Below, one piece after another: positions 28,688 through 41,305 of a stretch of DNA of 64,000 bases. How positions within the stretch are numbered: the stretch's first letter is position 1; every line of letters begins with the position of its first letter. The DNA is taken from positions 62,001-126,000 of the forward strand of contig NZ_JAEFAJ010000002.1 in NCBI RefSeq assembly GCF_016287535.1. Direction: 5' to 3'. The stretch comes from Ruminococcus sp. (GTDB taxonomy: Bacteria > Bacillota > Clostridia > Oscillospirales > Ruminococcaceae). The notes below the pieces were generated by a model. The model was not told the origin of the DNA. It worked only from the letters and a program-made list of their open reading frames with translations, and searched no databases. The position numbers and the translations under genes are program-made.

Positions 28688-28722
28688 ACTACTTTCTACT
28701 TTCTGATCACTGATTTCTAATC
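28688..28722. repeat. Heptad arm proximal to S23-like gene (ACTACTT TCTACTT TCTGATC ACTGATT TCTAATC)
   Basis: 7-bp periodicity; reverse complement shares AGAAATCAG and CAGAAAGTAG with the 28284-28318 arm. Confidence 0.75.
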
Positions 28723-29625
28723 GCTGACCGATGCCGCGCCGCCGCATATCTCGGTTATCTCCTGAGTGATAGCCGCCTGTCTTGCGCGGTTATAGAGCAG
28801 CGACAGGTCCTTTATCATGTCCTTTGCGCTGGTGGTAGCAGCGTCCATAGCGGTCATTCTCGACTGCTGCTCGCAGCAGAAGGCTTCCACCATAGCGCCG
28901 TAGATTATTCCCTTTGCGTACTGAGGGATAAGGTAGTTCATAACCTCTTCCGGAGAAGGCATGAAGGAAGCCTTCGGCAGCTTCTTCATAGTACCGTCGG
29001 CAGCCTTTCCAAAGTGCTTTCTCTCAAAGGGGAGGAGACGGAGCGTTCTCGGCTCCTGCAAATTAGAGGATACCATATCGGTATATATGAGGTATACCTC
29101 GTCCAGCTCCCTCTTCTCGAACTTATCAAGCACGAGCTCTGCTATCTCACGGGCTCTGTAAAGGGTGGGGTTCTGGGTGGTATAGAGAAATTCTCCGTCC
29201 ACGTAAGCCTTCTTGTCGCTGCCTATGCGGCGCTGGAAGTGCATTCTTCCCACCTGTCCCATGACGAAGAGGTAGCAGTTGTCGATATCTGCCGCTTCTT
29301 CAAGCTTCTGCTCGGTGTATCTCAGGATATTATGATTGTAGCTTCCACACAGCCCCTTGTCGGCGGTAATGACGATATATCCCTTTTTACGCTTGTCCTC
29401 CGGGATATCCTGACGCCTGTCGAAATAGAGCTGACGGGTATGGGGAGTATGCTCCAGCACGCTTTCGATAGTTGACTGGAGCTTGTAGAAGTAAGGCTCT
29501 GTAGCCTCAAGCGAGCTTCTTGCCTTTTTGAGCTTTGAGGACGACATGAGGTACATAGCGTTGGTTATTTTGAGTATCTGCTGGATACTTCCGATCCTTT
29601 CGCGGATCTCTCTCATGTTGGGCAT
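28717..29625 (-). CDS. atpG: F1 ATP synthase gamma subunit
   Basis: MPNMREIRERIGSIQQILKITNAMYLMSSSKLKKA; ITADKGLCGSYN; RQAAITQEITEICGGAA. Confidence 0.97.
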   Translation of the reverse strand: MPNMREIRERIGSIQQILKITNAMYLMSSSKLKKARSSLEATEPYFYKLQSTIESVLEHTPHTRQLYFDRRQDIPEDKRKKGYIVITADKGLCGSYNHNILRYTEQKLEEAADIDNCYLFVMGQVGRMHFQRRIGSDKKAYVDGEFLYTTQNPTLYRAREIAELVLDKFEKRELDEVYLIYTDMVSSNLQEPRTLRLLPFERKHFGKAADGTMKKLPKASFMPSPEEVMNYLIPQYAKGIIYGAMVEAFCCEQQSRMTAMDAATTSAKDMIKDLSLLYNRARQAAITQEITEICGGAASVSD

Positions 29626-29639
29626 AGCTTTTCACCGCC

Positions 29640-31661
29640 TTATTCTTCAAAAGCTGTGAGTATTCTTTCGATACGCTCTGCAAGATCGTCAGTGAGGACC
29701 TTGTTTTCTTCTATTTCCGAGATAATGTCCTGACCGTAGCTCCTGATGTAGTTCATAAGGTCTTTGCGGTACTCTCTCAGCTCGTCAAGGGGAATGCCCC
29801 TGAAAAAGTCATGCTGTGCAGCGTAGAGGAGTATGACCTGCTCGTAATGGGGGAGCGGATTGTAGAGCGGCTGTTTGAGCAGCTCTGTGAGCATATGTCC
29901 GTGGTTGAGGAGCTCAGTCGTGGACTGGTCGAGCTCTGAGGAGAACTGTGTGAATATCTCCATTTCCTTGAACTGGGCAAGGTCAATACGGAGATTGCCC
30001 GAAGCCTTCTTCATAGCCTTTGTCTGAGCTGCGCCGCCTACACGGGATACGGAGAGTCCGTAGTTCACGGCAGGGCGCAGACCTGAGTTAAAAAGCTCGC
30101 TCTCCAGGAATATCTGACCGTCGGTTATGGATATTACATTGGTCGGGATATAAGCGGAGATATCGCCTGCGAGGGTCTCGATTATCGGGAGAGCCGTCAG
30201 CGAACCGCCGCCGTGCTCGTCGTCAAGACGGCTGGAGCGTTCAAGAAGTCTCGAATGGAGATAGAAAACGTCGCCGGGGTATGCTTCACGTCCGGGAGGA
30301 CGGTGGAGCAGCAGGGACATGGCTCTGTAAGCGACGGCGTGTTTGGAGAGGTCGTCGTATACTATGAGTACGTCCTTGCCCTTTGACATGAAGTATTCCG
30401 CGATAGCAGTTCCCGAATAAGGGGCTATATACTGGAAGGGCGCGGGATCACTGGCAGATGCGCATACAACTACGGAGTAATCCATAGCGCCGTACTTTTT
30501 AAGGGTATTTACTATCTGTGCAACAGTGGAGGACTTCTGACCTATGGCAACATAGATACAGATAACGTCCTGTCCCTTCTGGTTTATGATAGTATCAACG
30601 GCAATTGAGGTCTTTCCGGTCTGGCGGTCGCCGATAATGAGCTCACGCTGACCTCTGCCTATGGGGAACATCGAGTCTATGGCAAGTATGCCTGTCTGGA
30701 GAGGTACGCTTACGGGCTTACGCTCGATAACTCCCGGAGCCTCGCGCTCTATGGGGAAGTAGTCCTCTGCCTTTATCTGTCCGAGACCGTCTATAGGCGC
30801 TCCGAGAGCGTCAACTACTCGTCCGAGAAGCTCGTCGCTCACGCCGATACCGGCTCTCTTGCCGGTCCTGATAACAGAAGAGCCCTCAGTGAGTCCGTGG
30901 TCGTCTCCGAGGAGAACTACACCCACGGTCTTTTCCTCAAGGTTCTGTACTATGCCTCTGATACCTGTTTCAAATTCTACAAGCTCGCCGTACATTACGG
31001 AATTCATGCCGTATACTCTTGCGATACCGTCGCCGAGACGGGTGATGAAGCCTGTTTCGGTAGCTCCTGACTTTACGTCAAAGTCCCGCACCTCTGTTTT
31101 GAGTACGGATATGATATCGCTGTTCCTGCTTTTTGAAACAGAGCTCACATACTCTGTAGCCTTGTTCTGAAGCGTGTCCTTCATAAGACGGAGACTGGTG
31201 CGGTAGCTCTTGTCGTATTCAAGGTCGCCTGCGTTGAGTATGAAGCCTCCGATGATATCAGGGTCGTGCTTATATTCTATATCGACGTCTTCCTTGTCGA
31301 ATTTATCCATGATAAACTGTCTCAGGTCAGCCTGCTGCGACTCCGTAAGCGGAGTAACATAGCGTACCACAGCCTTTATACTGCCCTGTCTGTTTATGAG
31401 GATATCGTCATATTCGTCAAGTATATCGCCTATGCGCTCAACATCTCCGCTGCGGACGGCGCTCATCATGAATTTCTGCATAGACTCCGGGAAGAGCTTG
31501 TTTATAACGGCTCTTTTCTCGTCGTGGGTGACAAGGGGATTAGAGAGCGTATCCGCAAGGTCGGGACAGGTCTCAAGAACCTTTCTTGTGTCAGAGCAGT
31601 CGGTCTGAGAAACGTCAAGACGTACCAGCTCTTTCAGCAATTCTCTGTCTGCGTCTTTCAT
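29640..31661 (-). CDS. Fused F1 ATP synthase delta-alpha protein
   Basis: N-terminal about 170 aa delta ([22 protein letters not shown]...[32 protein letters not shown]) continuous with complete alpha ([16 protein letters not shown]...[19 protein letters not shown]). Confidence 0.93.
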   Translation of the reverse strand: MKDADRELLKELVRLDVSQTDCSDTRKVLETCPDLADTLSNPLVTHDEKRAVINKLFPESMQKFMMSAVRSGDVERIGDILDEYDDILINRQGSIKAVVRYVTPLTESQQADLRQFIMDKFDKEDVDIEYKHDPDIIGGFILNAGDLEYDKSYRTSLRLMKDTLQNKATEYVSSVSKSRNSDIISVLKTEVRDFDVKSGATETGFITRLGDGIARVYGMNSVMYGELVEFETGIRGIVQNLEEKTVGVVLLGDDHGLTEGSSVIRTGKRAGIGVSDELLGRVVDALGAPIDGLGQIKAEDYFPIEREAPGVIERKPVSVPLQTGILAIDSMFPIGRGQRELIIGDRQTGKTSIAVDTIINQKGQDVICIYVAIGQKSSTVAQIVNTLKKYGAMDYSVVVCASASDPAPFQYIAPYSGTAIAEYFMSKGKDVLIVYDDLSKHAVAYRAMSLLLHRPPGREAYPGDVFYLHSRLLERSSRLDDEHGGGSLTALPIIETLAGDISAYIPTNVISITDGQIFLESELFNSGLRPAVNYGLSVSRVGGAAQTKAMKKASGNLRIDLAQFKEMEIFTQFSSELDQSTTELLNHGHMLTELLKQPLYNPLPHYEQVILLYAAQHDFFRGIPLDELREYRKDLMNYIRSYGQDIISEIEENKVLTDDLAERIERILTAFEE

Positions 31662-32146
31662 CTCTTGCCCTCCTCTTCGGAAAGGAACTTGTCTACAAGA
31701 CGGCGGTTCTTTTCGTCGTCAACATTTTCACCGATGATCCTGGAAGCAGCTTCTATAGCAAGGTCTGCTATCTCGGACTGAGCCTGACGGAGAACTCGCT
31801 TTCTCTCGTTCTCGATGGTCTTGTCGGCGTCTGCAACGATCTTTTCAGCCTCTTCCTGGGACTTCTTTATTATGGCAGATGACTCAGCCTCAGCGTCCTC
31901 ATGCGCTTTCATGATTATCCGGTTAGCCTTTTCCTTTGCTTCACTGATAGAATCCTCATACTGCTTACGGAGCTCCTCGGCTTCGGCTTTTGCCTTTTCG
32001 GCGGAGTCAAGGTTGTTCTGTATAGTACGGGTGCGTTCTGCCTTTATTTTGTTTATAGGCTTGAAAAGGAATATCCTCAGCAGCACAAAAAGTATGACAG
32101 TGTTTACAACTGCCTCAAAAATGCTCCAGAATGAAAAATCAAGCAT
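31658..32146 (-). CDS. atpF: Fo ATP synthase b subunit
   Basis: N-terminal TM and long charged coiled-coil: [35 protein letters not shown]. Confidence 0.95.
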   Translation of the reverse strand: MLDFSFWSIFEAVVNTVILFVLLRIFLFKPINKIKAERTRTIQNNLDSAEKAKAEAEELRKQYEDSISEAKEKANRIIMKAHEDAEAESSAIIKKSQEEAEKIVADADKTIENERKRVLRQAQSEIADLAIEAASRIIGENVDDEKNRRLVDKFLSEEEGKR

Positions 32147-32194
32147 TTCATGCCCTCCTTATGTGAATTTGCCATGATTATCTGCTGCCGGGCA

Positions 32195-32416
32195 TCAGCG
32201 GAGCATAATGATTATAAGCAGAGCCACAACAAAGCCGTAAACAGCGGTAGCCTCAGCCATAGCGCATCCGATTATAAGCGCAGTTCTGATGTCGCCCTTT
32301 ACCTCAGGCTGACGGGCGATAGACTCAGTAGCCTTGCCGGTCGCGATTCCTATACCGATACCTGCGCCTATGCCTGTAAGTACGGCAACAGCGGCGCCTA
32401 ATGCGATTATTCCCAT
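32195..32416 (-). CDS. atpE: Fo ATP synthase c subunit, copy 2
   Basis: MGIIALGAAVAVLTGIGAGIGIGIATGKATESIARQPEVKGDIRTALIIGCAMAEATAVYGF. Confidence 0.95.
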   Translation of the reverse strand: MGIIALGAAVAVLTGIGAGIGIGIATGKATESIARQPEVKGDIRTALIIGCAMAEATAVYGFVVALLIIIMLR

Positions 32417-32461
32417 TTTTAATATACCTCCGTGTATGTAGTTGTTATTTGCTGCCGGGCA

Positions 32462-32683
32462 TCAGCGGAGCATAATGATTATAAGCAGAGCTACAACAAA
32501 GCCGTAAACAGCGGTAGCCTCAGCCATAGCACATCCGATTATGAGCGCGGTCCTGATGTCGCTCTTTACTTCGGGCTGTTTTGCTATTGATTCTGTTGCC
32601 TTGGCAGTTGCGATTCCTATACCGATACCTGCGCCTATGCCTGTAAGTACGGCAACAGCAGCGCCTAATGCGATTATTCCCAT
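32462..32683 (-). CDS. atpE: Fo ATP synthase c subunit, copy 1
   Basis: Differs from adjacent copy at three residues (G/A, R/K, G/S). Confidence 0.95.
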   Translation of the reverse strand: MGIIALGAAVAVLTGIGAGIGIGIATAKATESIAKQPEVKSDIRTALIIGCAMAEATAVYGFVVALLIIIMLR

Positions 32684-32685
32684 AT

Positions 32686-33435
32686 TTATTTACCTCCGTG
32701 AAGATGTGGTATTTTTTTAGCTTTTTTCAGTTTTTTTCCCTCTTTTCCTTCTTCCTCCTCCATAGCCTCAGACATATAGAGCGAGGTGAGGAATACGAAT
32801 ATATAGGCCTGCAGGAGTCCGTCAAATATATCGAAGTAAGCGCTGAAAATGACGGGTAATCCTATCGCGGGAACGCCCATGACTGCCTTGAAGGGGAGCT
32901 TTACGAGCTCCATAACGACGAACGCTCCGAGAATGTTTCCGAAAAGTCGCATACACAGCGACAGCGGTCTTGTTACAAGGTCAAGCAGATTTATAGGATT
33001 AAGGAAGCTTTTCAGCCATTTCACAGGGCCCTTTTCGATTATGAAGGTCGCCTGTACGAGTATGATAGCCATTCCCGCAAGCGCAGCCGTTACGTTTACG
33101 TCCTTTGTGGGCGGTACGAAACCGAAAATACCGATTATATTCGATATTCCTATGTAGAGTATAAAGGTTTCGAGTATAGGTATGTACCTTCTGCCTTTTT
33201 CTCCGAGGATATCCACAAACAGAGCGTCAAGCCAGTCCATTACTCCCTCAAGTATGCACTGGGAGCCTGTGGGCACCTTTTTCAGCTTTCTTGTGAGTAG
33301 TATTGAAAGCAGTACAAGAACTGCCATTATTACCCAGGTCACCACACATGAATCAGCAATGGGGATATCAAGACCGAATAAATGTATCGTAAAGGCGGTA
33401 TGGTTATCCAGCCCTTCCATTAGCTCTTCTGCCAT
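32686..33435 (-). CDS. atpB: Fo ATP synthase a subunit
   Basis: TRPLSLCMRLFGNILGAFVVMELV (conserved Arg region); start MAEELMEG at 33435. Confidence 0.95.
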   Translation of the reverse strand: MAEELMEGLDNHTAFTIHLFGLDIPIADSCVVTWVIMAVLVLLSILLTRKLKKVPTGSQCILEGVMDWLDALFVDILGEKGRRYIPILETFILYIGISNIIGIFGFVPPTKDVNVTAALAGMAIILVQATFIIEKGPVKWLKSFLNPINLLDLVTRPLSLCMRLFGNILGAFVVMELVKLPFKAVMGVPAIGLPVIFSAYFDIFDGLLQAYIFVFLTSLYMSEAMEEEEGKEGKKLKKAKKIPHLHGGK

Positions 33436-33586
33436 GATAACACCTTCTTTCTTTGCGTAATTATTCCAAAAATAATAAAACGGAGACTGCAATTACACAA
33501 ATCTCCGTTGATTGAGTCTTGATGATGTACAGATATATGTCCGTCGGACTTTTTCAAGCTGCGGATAACATCATGTCCACTTATAT

Positions 33587-33615
33587 ATAATATAACAAAA
33601 ACATCTTATTGTCAA
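33587..33615 (-). promoter_or_regulatory. Sigma-A type promoter for atp operon
   Basis: TTGACA-17 bp-TATTAT. Confidence 0.75.
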
Positions 33616-33648
33616 GACTTTGAGAAAAATTTCACACTAAAGATACAA

Positions 33649-33993
33649 TTATTTTCCGTCGCCTTCCGCAAGCTTCAGAGCGCGGTCGATACGCTCTATA
33701 GCGCCGGAATTGAGCTTTTCCGCAAGGCGGACGCGGTCTATCTCCTTTTTGAAGGAACCGAGCTCGTCAGCGATACGTCTGAGCACTTCGGCAGTTTTCA
33801 GCTGCTGATCCTCCAGAGCGCAGACCCGCTTTATAAGGTCGTTTATATTTGCGGCAAGAAGCTCGTTGGCGTTGTTCTGATTTTCACCGAATTCCGTCAG
33901 CTTTTCGCCTGCTTTAAGCGTACTTATCTTTTCGTGTCCGGTAAATGTAAGCATTTTGTCTTTGGTCAGCTTCATATCAGACATTTTGTTCAC
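33649..33993 (-). CDS. Hypothetical coiled-coil protein
   Basis: Charged heptad-type protein, 114 aa. Confidence 0.5.
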   Translation of the reverse strand: MNKMSDMKLTKDKMLTFTGHEKISTLKAGEKLTEFGENQNNANELLAANINDLIKRVCALEDQQLKTAEVLRRIADELGSFKKEIDRVRLAEKLNSGAIERIDRALKLAEGDGK

Positions 33994-34029
33994 TCCTTTT
34001 ATTCGGTTAAGAGTCGTTGTTCCGGCTTT

Positions 34030-35013
34030 TTATGTGCCAAGTGACAAGCCGTAAGCCATGAGCTTTTCTCTCCAGTAGTTCAGCGTATCCTCTACGGTCT
34101 GCTCCATGCTTATCTCCGCGCACCAGCCGGTATCGGCGAATATCAGCGAAACATCTGGCTCTATTAAAGGTATATCTGAAGCTCTCATGCGGCTGGGATC
34201 CTGTTTTACTTCTATCGGCAGCTCTGCGAAGGAAAGGGCAGTATCAAGTATGAACTGTATCGTCACAGCCCTGCCTCTGCCCACGTTGTACACGGCTCCG
34301 CTCCTGCCCTTTTCGCCGAGAAGCCGGTAAGCTCTGACCACGTCCCTGACGTCGGTGAAATCACGCATAGCCGTGAGATTTCCAACGCTGATAACAGGCT
34401 CGCGCATACCCTTTTCTATCTCCGCTATCTGTTTGCAGAAATCGGAGATAACGAAGATATCGCTCTGACGGGGACCCGAATGGTTGAAAGCTCTCACCAT
34501 CACTATGTCCATTTTGTAGGCACGGGCGTATATCTCGCCTATCATGCCCTGACAAGCCTTTGTGGCGGCATAGATATTGCCGGGATTGAGGGGCTCCGAC
34601 TCCTTCAGCGGACAGGCTCCCTTGCGGATATAGCCGTATTCCTCGCCGGAGCCGATGAGCAGCGTCCTTATATCCTTTTTTTCTGCTGCGCGAATCGCTT
34701 CAAGCACATTTATAGTGCCGATGACATTTATTTCCGCAGTGAGCTGCGGTTTTTTCCATGATACCGACACCGAGCTCTGAGCGGCAAGGTGATACACCAC
34801 GTCGGGAGCGGTTTCGTCAAATATCTGCGATATGTCGTCCCCGTTCATTATATCGAGCACGTGGGTGCCGCATTTTTCGGTTATTGTCTCATTCGGCAGA
34901 CAGGTAGCGTGGACCTCCCAGCCTGCGGAGGCGAGCTCGCGGATAAGATAAGCTCCCACGAAGCCTGCCGCGCCGATTATCAATGCTTTCAAGTGTCTGC
35001 CCTCCATTATCAA
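34030..35013 (-). CDS. GDP-4-keto-6-deoxymannose reductase-like NAD(P)-dependent epimerase/dehydratase
   Basis: ALIIGAAGFVGAYLIREL; GEEYGYI; YAATKACQGMIGE; AFNHSGPRQ; DFTDVRDVVRAY; Rmd-like. Confidence 0.8.
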   Translation of the reverse strand: MIMEGRHLKALIIGAAGFVGAYLIRELASAGWEVHATCLPNETITEKCGTHVLDIMNGDDISQIFDETAPDVVYHLAAQSSVSVSWKKPQLTAEINVIGTINVLEAIRAAEKKDIRTLLIGSGEEYGYIRKGACPLKESEPLNPGNIYAATKACQGMIGEIYARAYKMDIVMVRAFNHSGPRQSDIFVISDFCKQIAEIEKGMREPVISVGNLTAMRDFTDVRDVVRAYRLLGEKGRSGAVYNVGRGRAVTIQFILDTALSFAELPIEVKQDPSRMRASDIPLIEPDVSLIFADTGWCAEISMEQTVEDTLNYWREKLMAYGLSLGT

Positions 35014-35022
35014 GAAGTTGTA

Positions 35023-36144
35023 CTATTTCAGAAGCTCATAGAGCCTGTTGAGTATGGTCTTTTCGTTGAATTCGTTCTGCACTCTCTCAGCGGCGGCTTT
35101 GCCGTACCTTTCACGGAGCTCCTTATCGGCTGCAAGGGTGTTTATCGCCTCTGCAAGAGCCTTCGGAGATGAGGGCGGCACTGTAATGCCCGTCATTCCG
35201 TCGAGACTGACGTATGGAACGCCCGACTTCAGGGCTGTATTTATTACCGGTTTGCCGTATATCATGGCTTCGAGCTGCACGATGCCGAAGGCTTCGCTTG
35301 GCGCTACAGACGGCAGCACGAAGATATCGCAGTCTGCGTAAGCCTGTTTCAGCTCCTCGTCGGGGAGAAAGCCGAGAAAGTGTACCCTGTCCTCCATGCC
35401 ATGAGCGGAAACAAAGCTCCTGAGCCTGTCGCCAAGCTCTCCCGTGCCTGCGATGAAAAGCTCGCAGCCCCGCACCTTTTCAAAGGCTCTGAGAAGAACG
35501 TCAACGCCCTTATAGTAGACGAGCCTGCCTGTGAAGAACACCTTTACGCTGCTTTTGTCATTCGCTTTTTCGGTGAGAACAGGTCTACGCGGTACGGAGA
35601 GGTAGTCCTCAGGAGTTATGCCGTAGGGCAGTATCCTGCATTTTTCCCTGAATTCCGGGAGATAGCGGGAGTGCTTCACGTGTCCCTCCGTAGCGGTGAG
35701 TATGATATCAGCCCTTTTGAGCAGACAGCGCATGAAGGGCTTGTAAAAAAGCATGAGTTTTTTCTGCTTTACGATGTCGCTGTGCCACGATACCACGACC
35801 TTTCCTTTGTAGCCTGACAGCAGCAGAGCGACGTCCGCAAGAGGGAATGGTACGTGTATGTGTACCACATCGGCTTTTTTCGCCATTCGCCTGAAATTGC
35901 GGATAAATGACAGGGATACGGGACATGAGAAATATGTTCCGAAGCTCCCCGACCGTGTGAGGTCTACTCCGCACATTTTCTCGCGGATAGTTTTTCCTCT
36001 TCCGTCACGGCACACGAGAGCCTTTACCTTAACGCCCTCAAGCTTTCCGAGCTCCTCGGAATACTGGCGGATAAGAGTCTCTATACCGCCTATATGGGGA
36101 AAGTAAGCCTTATTTACTTCAAGTATGTTAAGCTGTTTTTTCAT
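35023..36144 (-). CDS. Glycosyltransferase family 4
   Basis: LEVNKAYFPHIGGIETLIRQYSEEL; FVLPSVAPSEAFGIVQLEAMIYGKPVI. Confidence 0.9.
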   Translation of the reverse strand: MKKQLNILEVNKAYFPHIGGIETLIRQYSEELGKLEGVKVKALVCRDGRGKTIREKMCGVDLTRSGSFGTYFSCPVSLSFIRNFRRMAKKADVVHIHVPFPLADVALLLSGYKGKVVVSWHSDIVKQKKLMLFYKPFMRCLLKRADIILTATEGHVKHSRYLPEFREKCRILPYGITPEDYLSVPRRPVLTEKANDKSSVKVFFTGRLVYYKGVDVLLRAFEKVRGCELFIAGTGELGDRLRSFVSAHGMEDRVHFLGFLPDEELKQAYADCDIFVLPSVAPSEAFGIVQLEAMIYGKPVINTALKSGVPYVSLDGMTGITVPPSSPKALAEAINTLAADKELRERYGKAAAERVQNEFNEKTILNRLYELLK

Positions 36145-37289
36145 TTTGCGAGCTCCCTGTATACTTCCATGAGCATTTCTGCGGAGCGTTTCCATGTGAA
36201 GCCCTGAGCACGCTGAAGTCCCTTTCTGCCCAGCTCTTTGCGCAGCTCTTCGTCAGTGTAGAGCCTGTACATACCCTCGGCAATGCTTTTAGGTTCATAA
36301 GCGTCGCATATCACAGCGCAGTCGCCTGTTACCTCCGGGAGAGAAGCCTCTCCGGAAGAAAGTACCGGCACTCCGCAAGCCATAGCCTCAAGGGGAGGCA
36401 TGCCGAAGCCCTCGTAGAGCGAGGGGAAGACGAATGCCAGCGCACCGCACATAAGGGGATTCATGTCCTCTGAGGGGACGTATTTCGTGAATATGACCCT
36501 GTCCGTCAGACCAAGCTTTTCCACACGGCTGTAGATCCCCTGATCCAGCCAGCCCTTGCCGCCTGCGAGAACCAGCTTTGGAGCGCTGTCTCCTGCCTTT
36601 TTGGTAAAGGCGGCATATGCGGTTATGAGGCGTTCGAGGTTCTTGCGGGGCTCGATAGTGCCCACGTACAGGAAGTAATCGCCCTTAATGCCCAGAGACT
36701 CCTTTACCGCAGGTATGCGCTCCGGAGTATCGCAGGGGTGAAAGCGTCCGAGGTCAACTCCGCAGGGAATGACCCTTATCTTTTTTTCATGCTGAGGGAA
36801 ATATTTTATTATCTCCGACTTTGAGAATTCAGAGTCGGTAACTATGAGGTCGGCACGCTTCATGGAGCGTTTCAGACCTATATCCAGCATATATTTCGTC
36901 CTGCCGCGGACAGTTCCGGGGAAGGACTTGTATACCATATCGTGAACGGTCACGACCTTTTTCCCGTGTACAAAAGGAGGGACGATATAGTTGAAGAAGT
37001 GGGTAATATCGGACTTTCTGCCGAAGAAGAATGAATAGGGCACGGGCAGGAAGGTGCTGACGGCGCGGTAGACAAAGCCCGAAAACTTTGAGGTATTGAG
37101 CCTTATTTTTTTGCCTGCCAGCTTTTTTACGCGCTTTACGCGCTCCTCATCACCGCTTGTGAAGAAGCTGTATTCGTATTTGTTTTCGGGACAGAGCTCC
37201 GCGAGAGCCTGAGTCTGTCCGAGCTCGCACCAGCCTATTCCCGTCATTTTGTCGCTGCATATCGGTACAGCGTCGAAGGTTATTTTCAA
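36141..37289 (-). CDS. Glycosyltransferase family 4
   Basis: YFLYVGTIEPRKNLERLITAY; AFVFPSLYEGFGMPPLEAMACGVPVLSS. Confidence 0.92.
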   Translation of the reverse strand: MKITFDAVPICSDKMTGIGWCELGQTQALAELCPENKYEYSFFTSGDEERVKRVKKLAGKKIRLNTSKFSGFVYRAVSTFLPVPYSFFFGRKSDITHFFNYIVPPFVHGKKVVTVHDMVYKSFPGTVRGRTKYMLDIGLKRSMKRADLIVTDSEFSKSEIIKYFPQHEKKIRVIPCGVDLGRFHPCDTPERIPAVKESLGIKGDYFLYVGTIEPRKNLERLITAYAAFTKKAGDSAPKLVLAGGKGWLDQGIYSRVEKLGLTDRVIFTKYVPSEDMNPLMCGALAFVFPSLYEGFGMPPLEAMACGVPVLSSGEASLPEVTGDCAVICDAYEPKSIAEGMYRLYTDEELRKELGRKGLQRAQGFTWKRSAEMLMEVYRELAK

Positions 37290-37316
37290 ATCAACTTCTC
37301 CACCTTTGATGTATTT

Positions 37317-37580
37317 TTATTGTATTTTTTTCTCGATCATCGCAATAAGATCGGAGATGTAAGCGTCGGTATCCTCCACCGAAAAACCGGGAGTTCCGAA
37401 AAAGCCGCCCTTTTCGGTGCGGATCTCGATCTGCTTTATCCTTTCAAGCTCTGAGATCGCTTTTTCCCGCGGCATACCCTCCTCCACAGCGAGCAGTAAC
37501 CCGTTCAGTGCGTCCAGTTTAGCGATTACACTGGCCTTGGAATAGCCGCCCTTTTTAGTTCTGAGTACCTCGAATCTCAT
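37317..37580 (-). CDS. Hypothetical protein with DivIVA-like short motifs
   Basis: MRFEVLRTKKGGYSKASVIAKLDALNGLLLAVEEG ... GTPGFSVEDTDAYISDL. Confidence 0.5.
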   Translation of the reverse strand: MRFEVLRTKKGGYSKASVIAKLDALNGLLLAVEEGMPREKAISELERIKQIEIRTEKGGFFGTPGFSVEDTDAYISDLIAMIEKKIQ

Positions 37581-37609
37581 GATGAGCCCTCCTTAAAAAA
37601 GCTTTTATA

Positions 37610-39742
<2,133 letters not shown>

Positions 39743-39746
<4 letters not shown>

Positions 39747-41128
39747 TTTGTATTTTCCTTTCTTTCGCTGTTCTTCGGCATTAAGAGGGCTTCCGCCGTT
39801 TCAGCGTTGTTTTTCGGCGGGAAGAACATTGTCTTTAGTGTCATAAGTATTATCTGAAGATCAAGACGTACCGAGTAATTTTCAATGTACATCAGATCCA
39901 TTTTCAGCTTGTCGTAGGGAGTTGTATCATAAGCGCCGGTGACCTGCGCATAGCCTGTGAGACCTGCCTTGACTTTAAGTCTGAAGCCGAATTCCGGCAT
40001 TTCCTCCTCGTATTCCTTTGTGAGCTCCGGACGTTCCGGTCTCGGACCTACAACGGACATATCTCCTTTGAGTATGTTGAGGAGCTGCGGGAATTCATCA
40101 ATACGGAATTTCCTCAGGACTTTTCCGACGGGAGTTATACGGTCGTCCTCCTCGGTGGCAAGACGCGGTCTGCCGTCCTTTTCAGCGTCAACTATCATGC
40201 TGCGGAATTTGTATACGTCAAATTCCCTGCCGTTGAGGGTAAGGCGCTTCTGCTTGTAGAAAACGGGGCCGCGGTCGTAGAGCTTTACAGCGAGGGCTGA
40301 TATGAGCATGAACGGTGCGGCAGGTATAAGCGCTATCACGGAAAAAATTATGTCGAAGGTGCGCTTTACAAGCTGCTGCTCGAAGTCCAGACCGTAATTG
40401 CGGCAGAGCATGAGAGGGGTATCGAACAGACGTATGTCGTCAGCACCTCTTATTATAATATCTGATATTTTTGGCGCTATATACGCGCGTCTGGAGTGGG
40501 CAAAGCAGAATTTGAGATAGTCGTTGCGCTGTTCTGCGGGAATGTCGCAGACGATAGCGCCCTCGTATTTCATTATAAGCTCCTTCACCTTTTCTTCCGG
40601 TTCGGCTATGCTGATGGATTCACATATCATGTACTTGTCCACGCGCTGACTCATTTTAAGCACGAGTGACGCGGCGCGGTGGCTTCCGTAGATTATGACC
40701 AGCTTTCTCGGTGGATATATCATGAAATATATCTTTCCCATAAAAAGCGTCCAGAGAGCTATCGCTCCCATGTCCACGCAGGACATATAGACTATCGGCA
40801 TGACCGCCATGAAATGACGTCCGATAAGGCTTATCAGGAAGTAGCTGACGGTATTCACGCACAGCATGGATATCATCTGGGCATAGAACATATCCGTCTT
40901 TTTCAGGTAGCCCAGCTTGAAGCCGCCGTAGGCTCTGAAAAAGAGCCATACTATCAGGCAGTATATAGCGATGAGCACCCAGTTTCCTCGTCTGTAGTAC
41001 GGAAGTACGATGACTTCGCTGTAGTTCCTGTACCATACAAAGGCGAATATGCCTGTTATCATGGCAAGCAGGAGCACTCCCGATACAAAGGTGACAAATC
41101 TTTTATACAGGTCTTTATTTTTGTTCAT
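39743..41128 (-). CDS. Exopolysaccharide polyprenyl glycosylphosphotransferase
   Basis: TM N-terminus; KRTFDIIFSVIALIPAAPFMLISALAVKLYDRGPVFYKQKRLTLNGREFDVYKFRSM; KFRIDEFPQLLNILKGDMSVVGPRPERPE. Confidence 0.95.
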
Positions 41129-41305
41129 AATCCTTATCCGCCCGGTGCGGACACAGTCTCCTTCTGATTCATTTGTGTTTCGTTTCTTCTGTTGAGCCGC
41201 AACAAGCGGCACAAAGTTATTATAACAAATCGTCGGAGCTATGTCAATATGAATTGACATATTCGGCAAAAAATGAAAACCAAATATTGCGGTCTCAGCA
41301 GGGGC

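Noticed and set aside
32195-32683. Na+-type ATP synthase
   Set aside because: Carboxylate and Tyr resemble Na+ c-subunits, but the Gln ligand position (GQG in Ilyobacter) is Ile here (GIG); H+ coupling is more likely.
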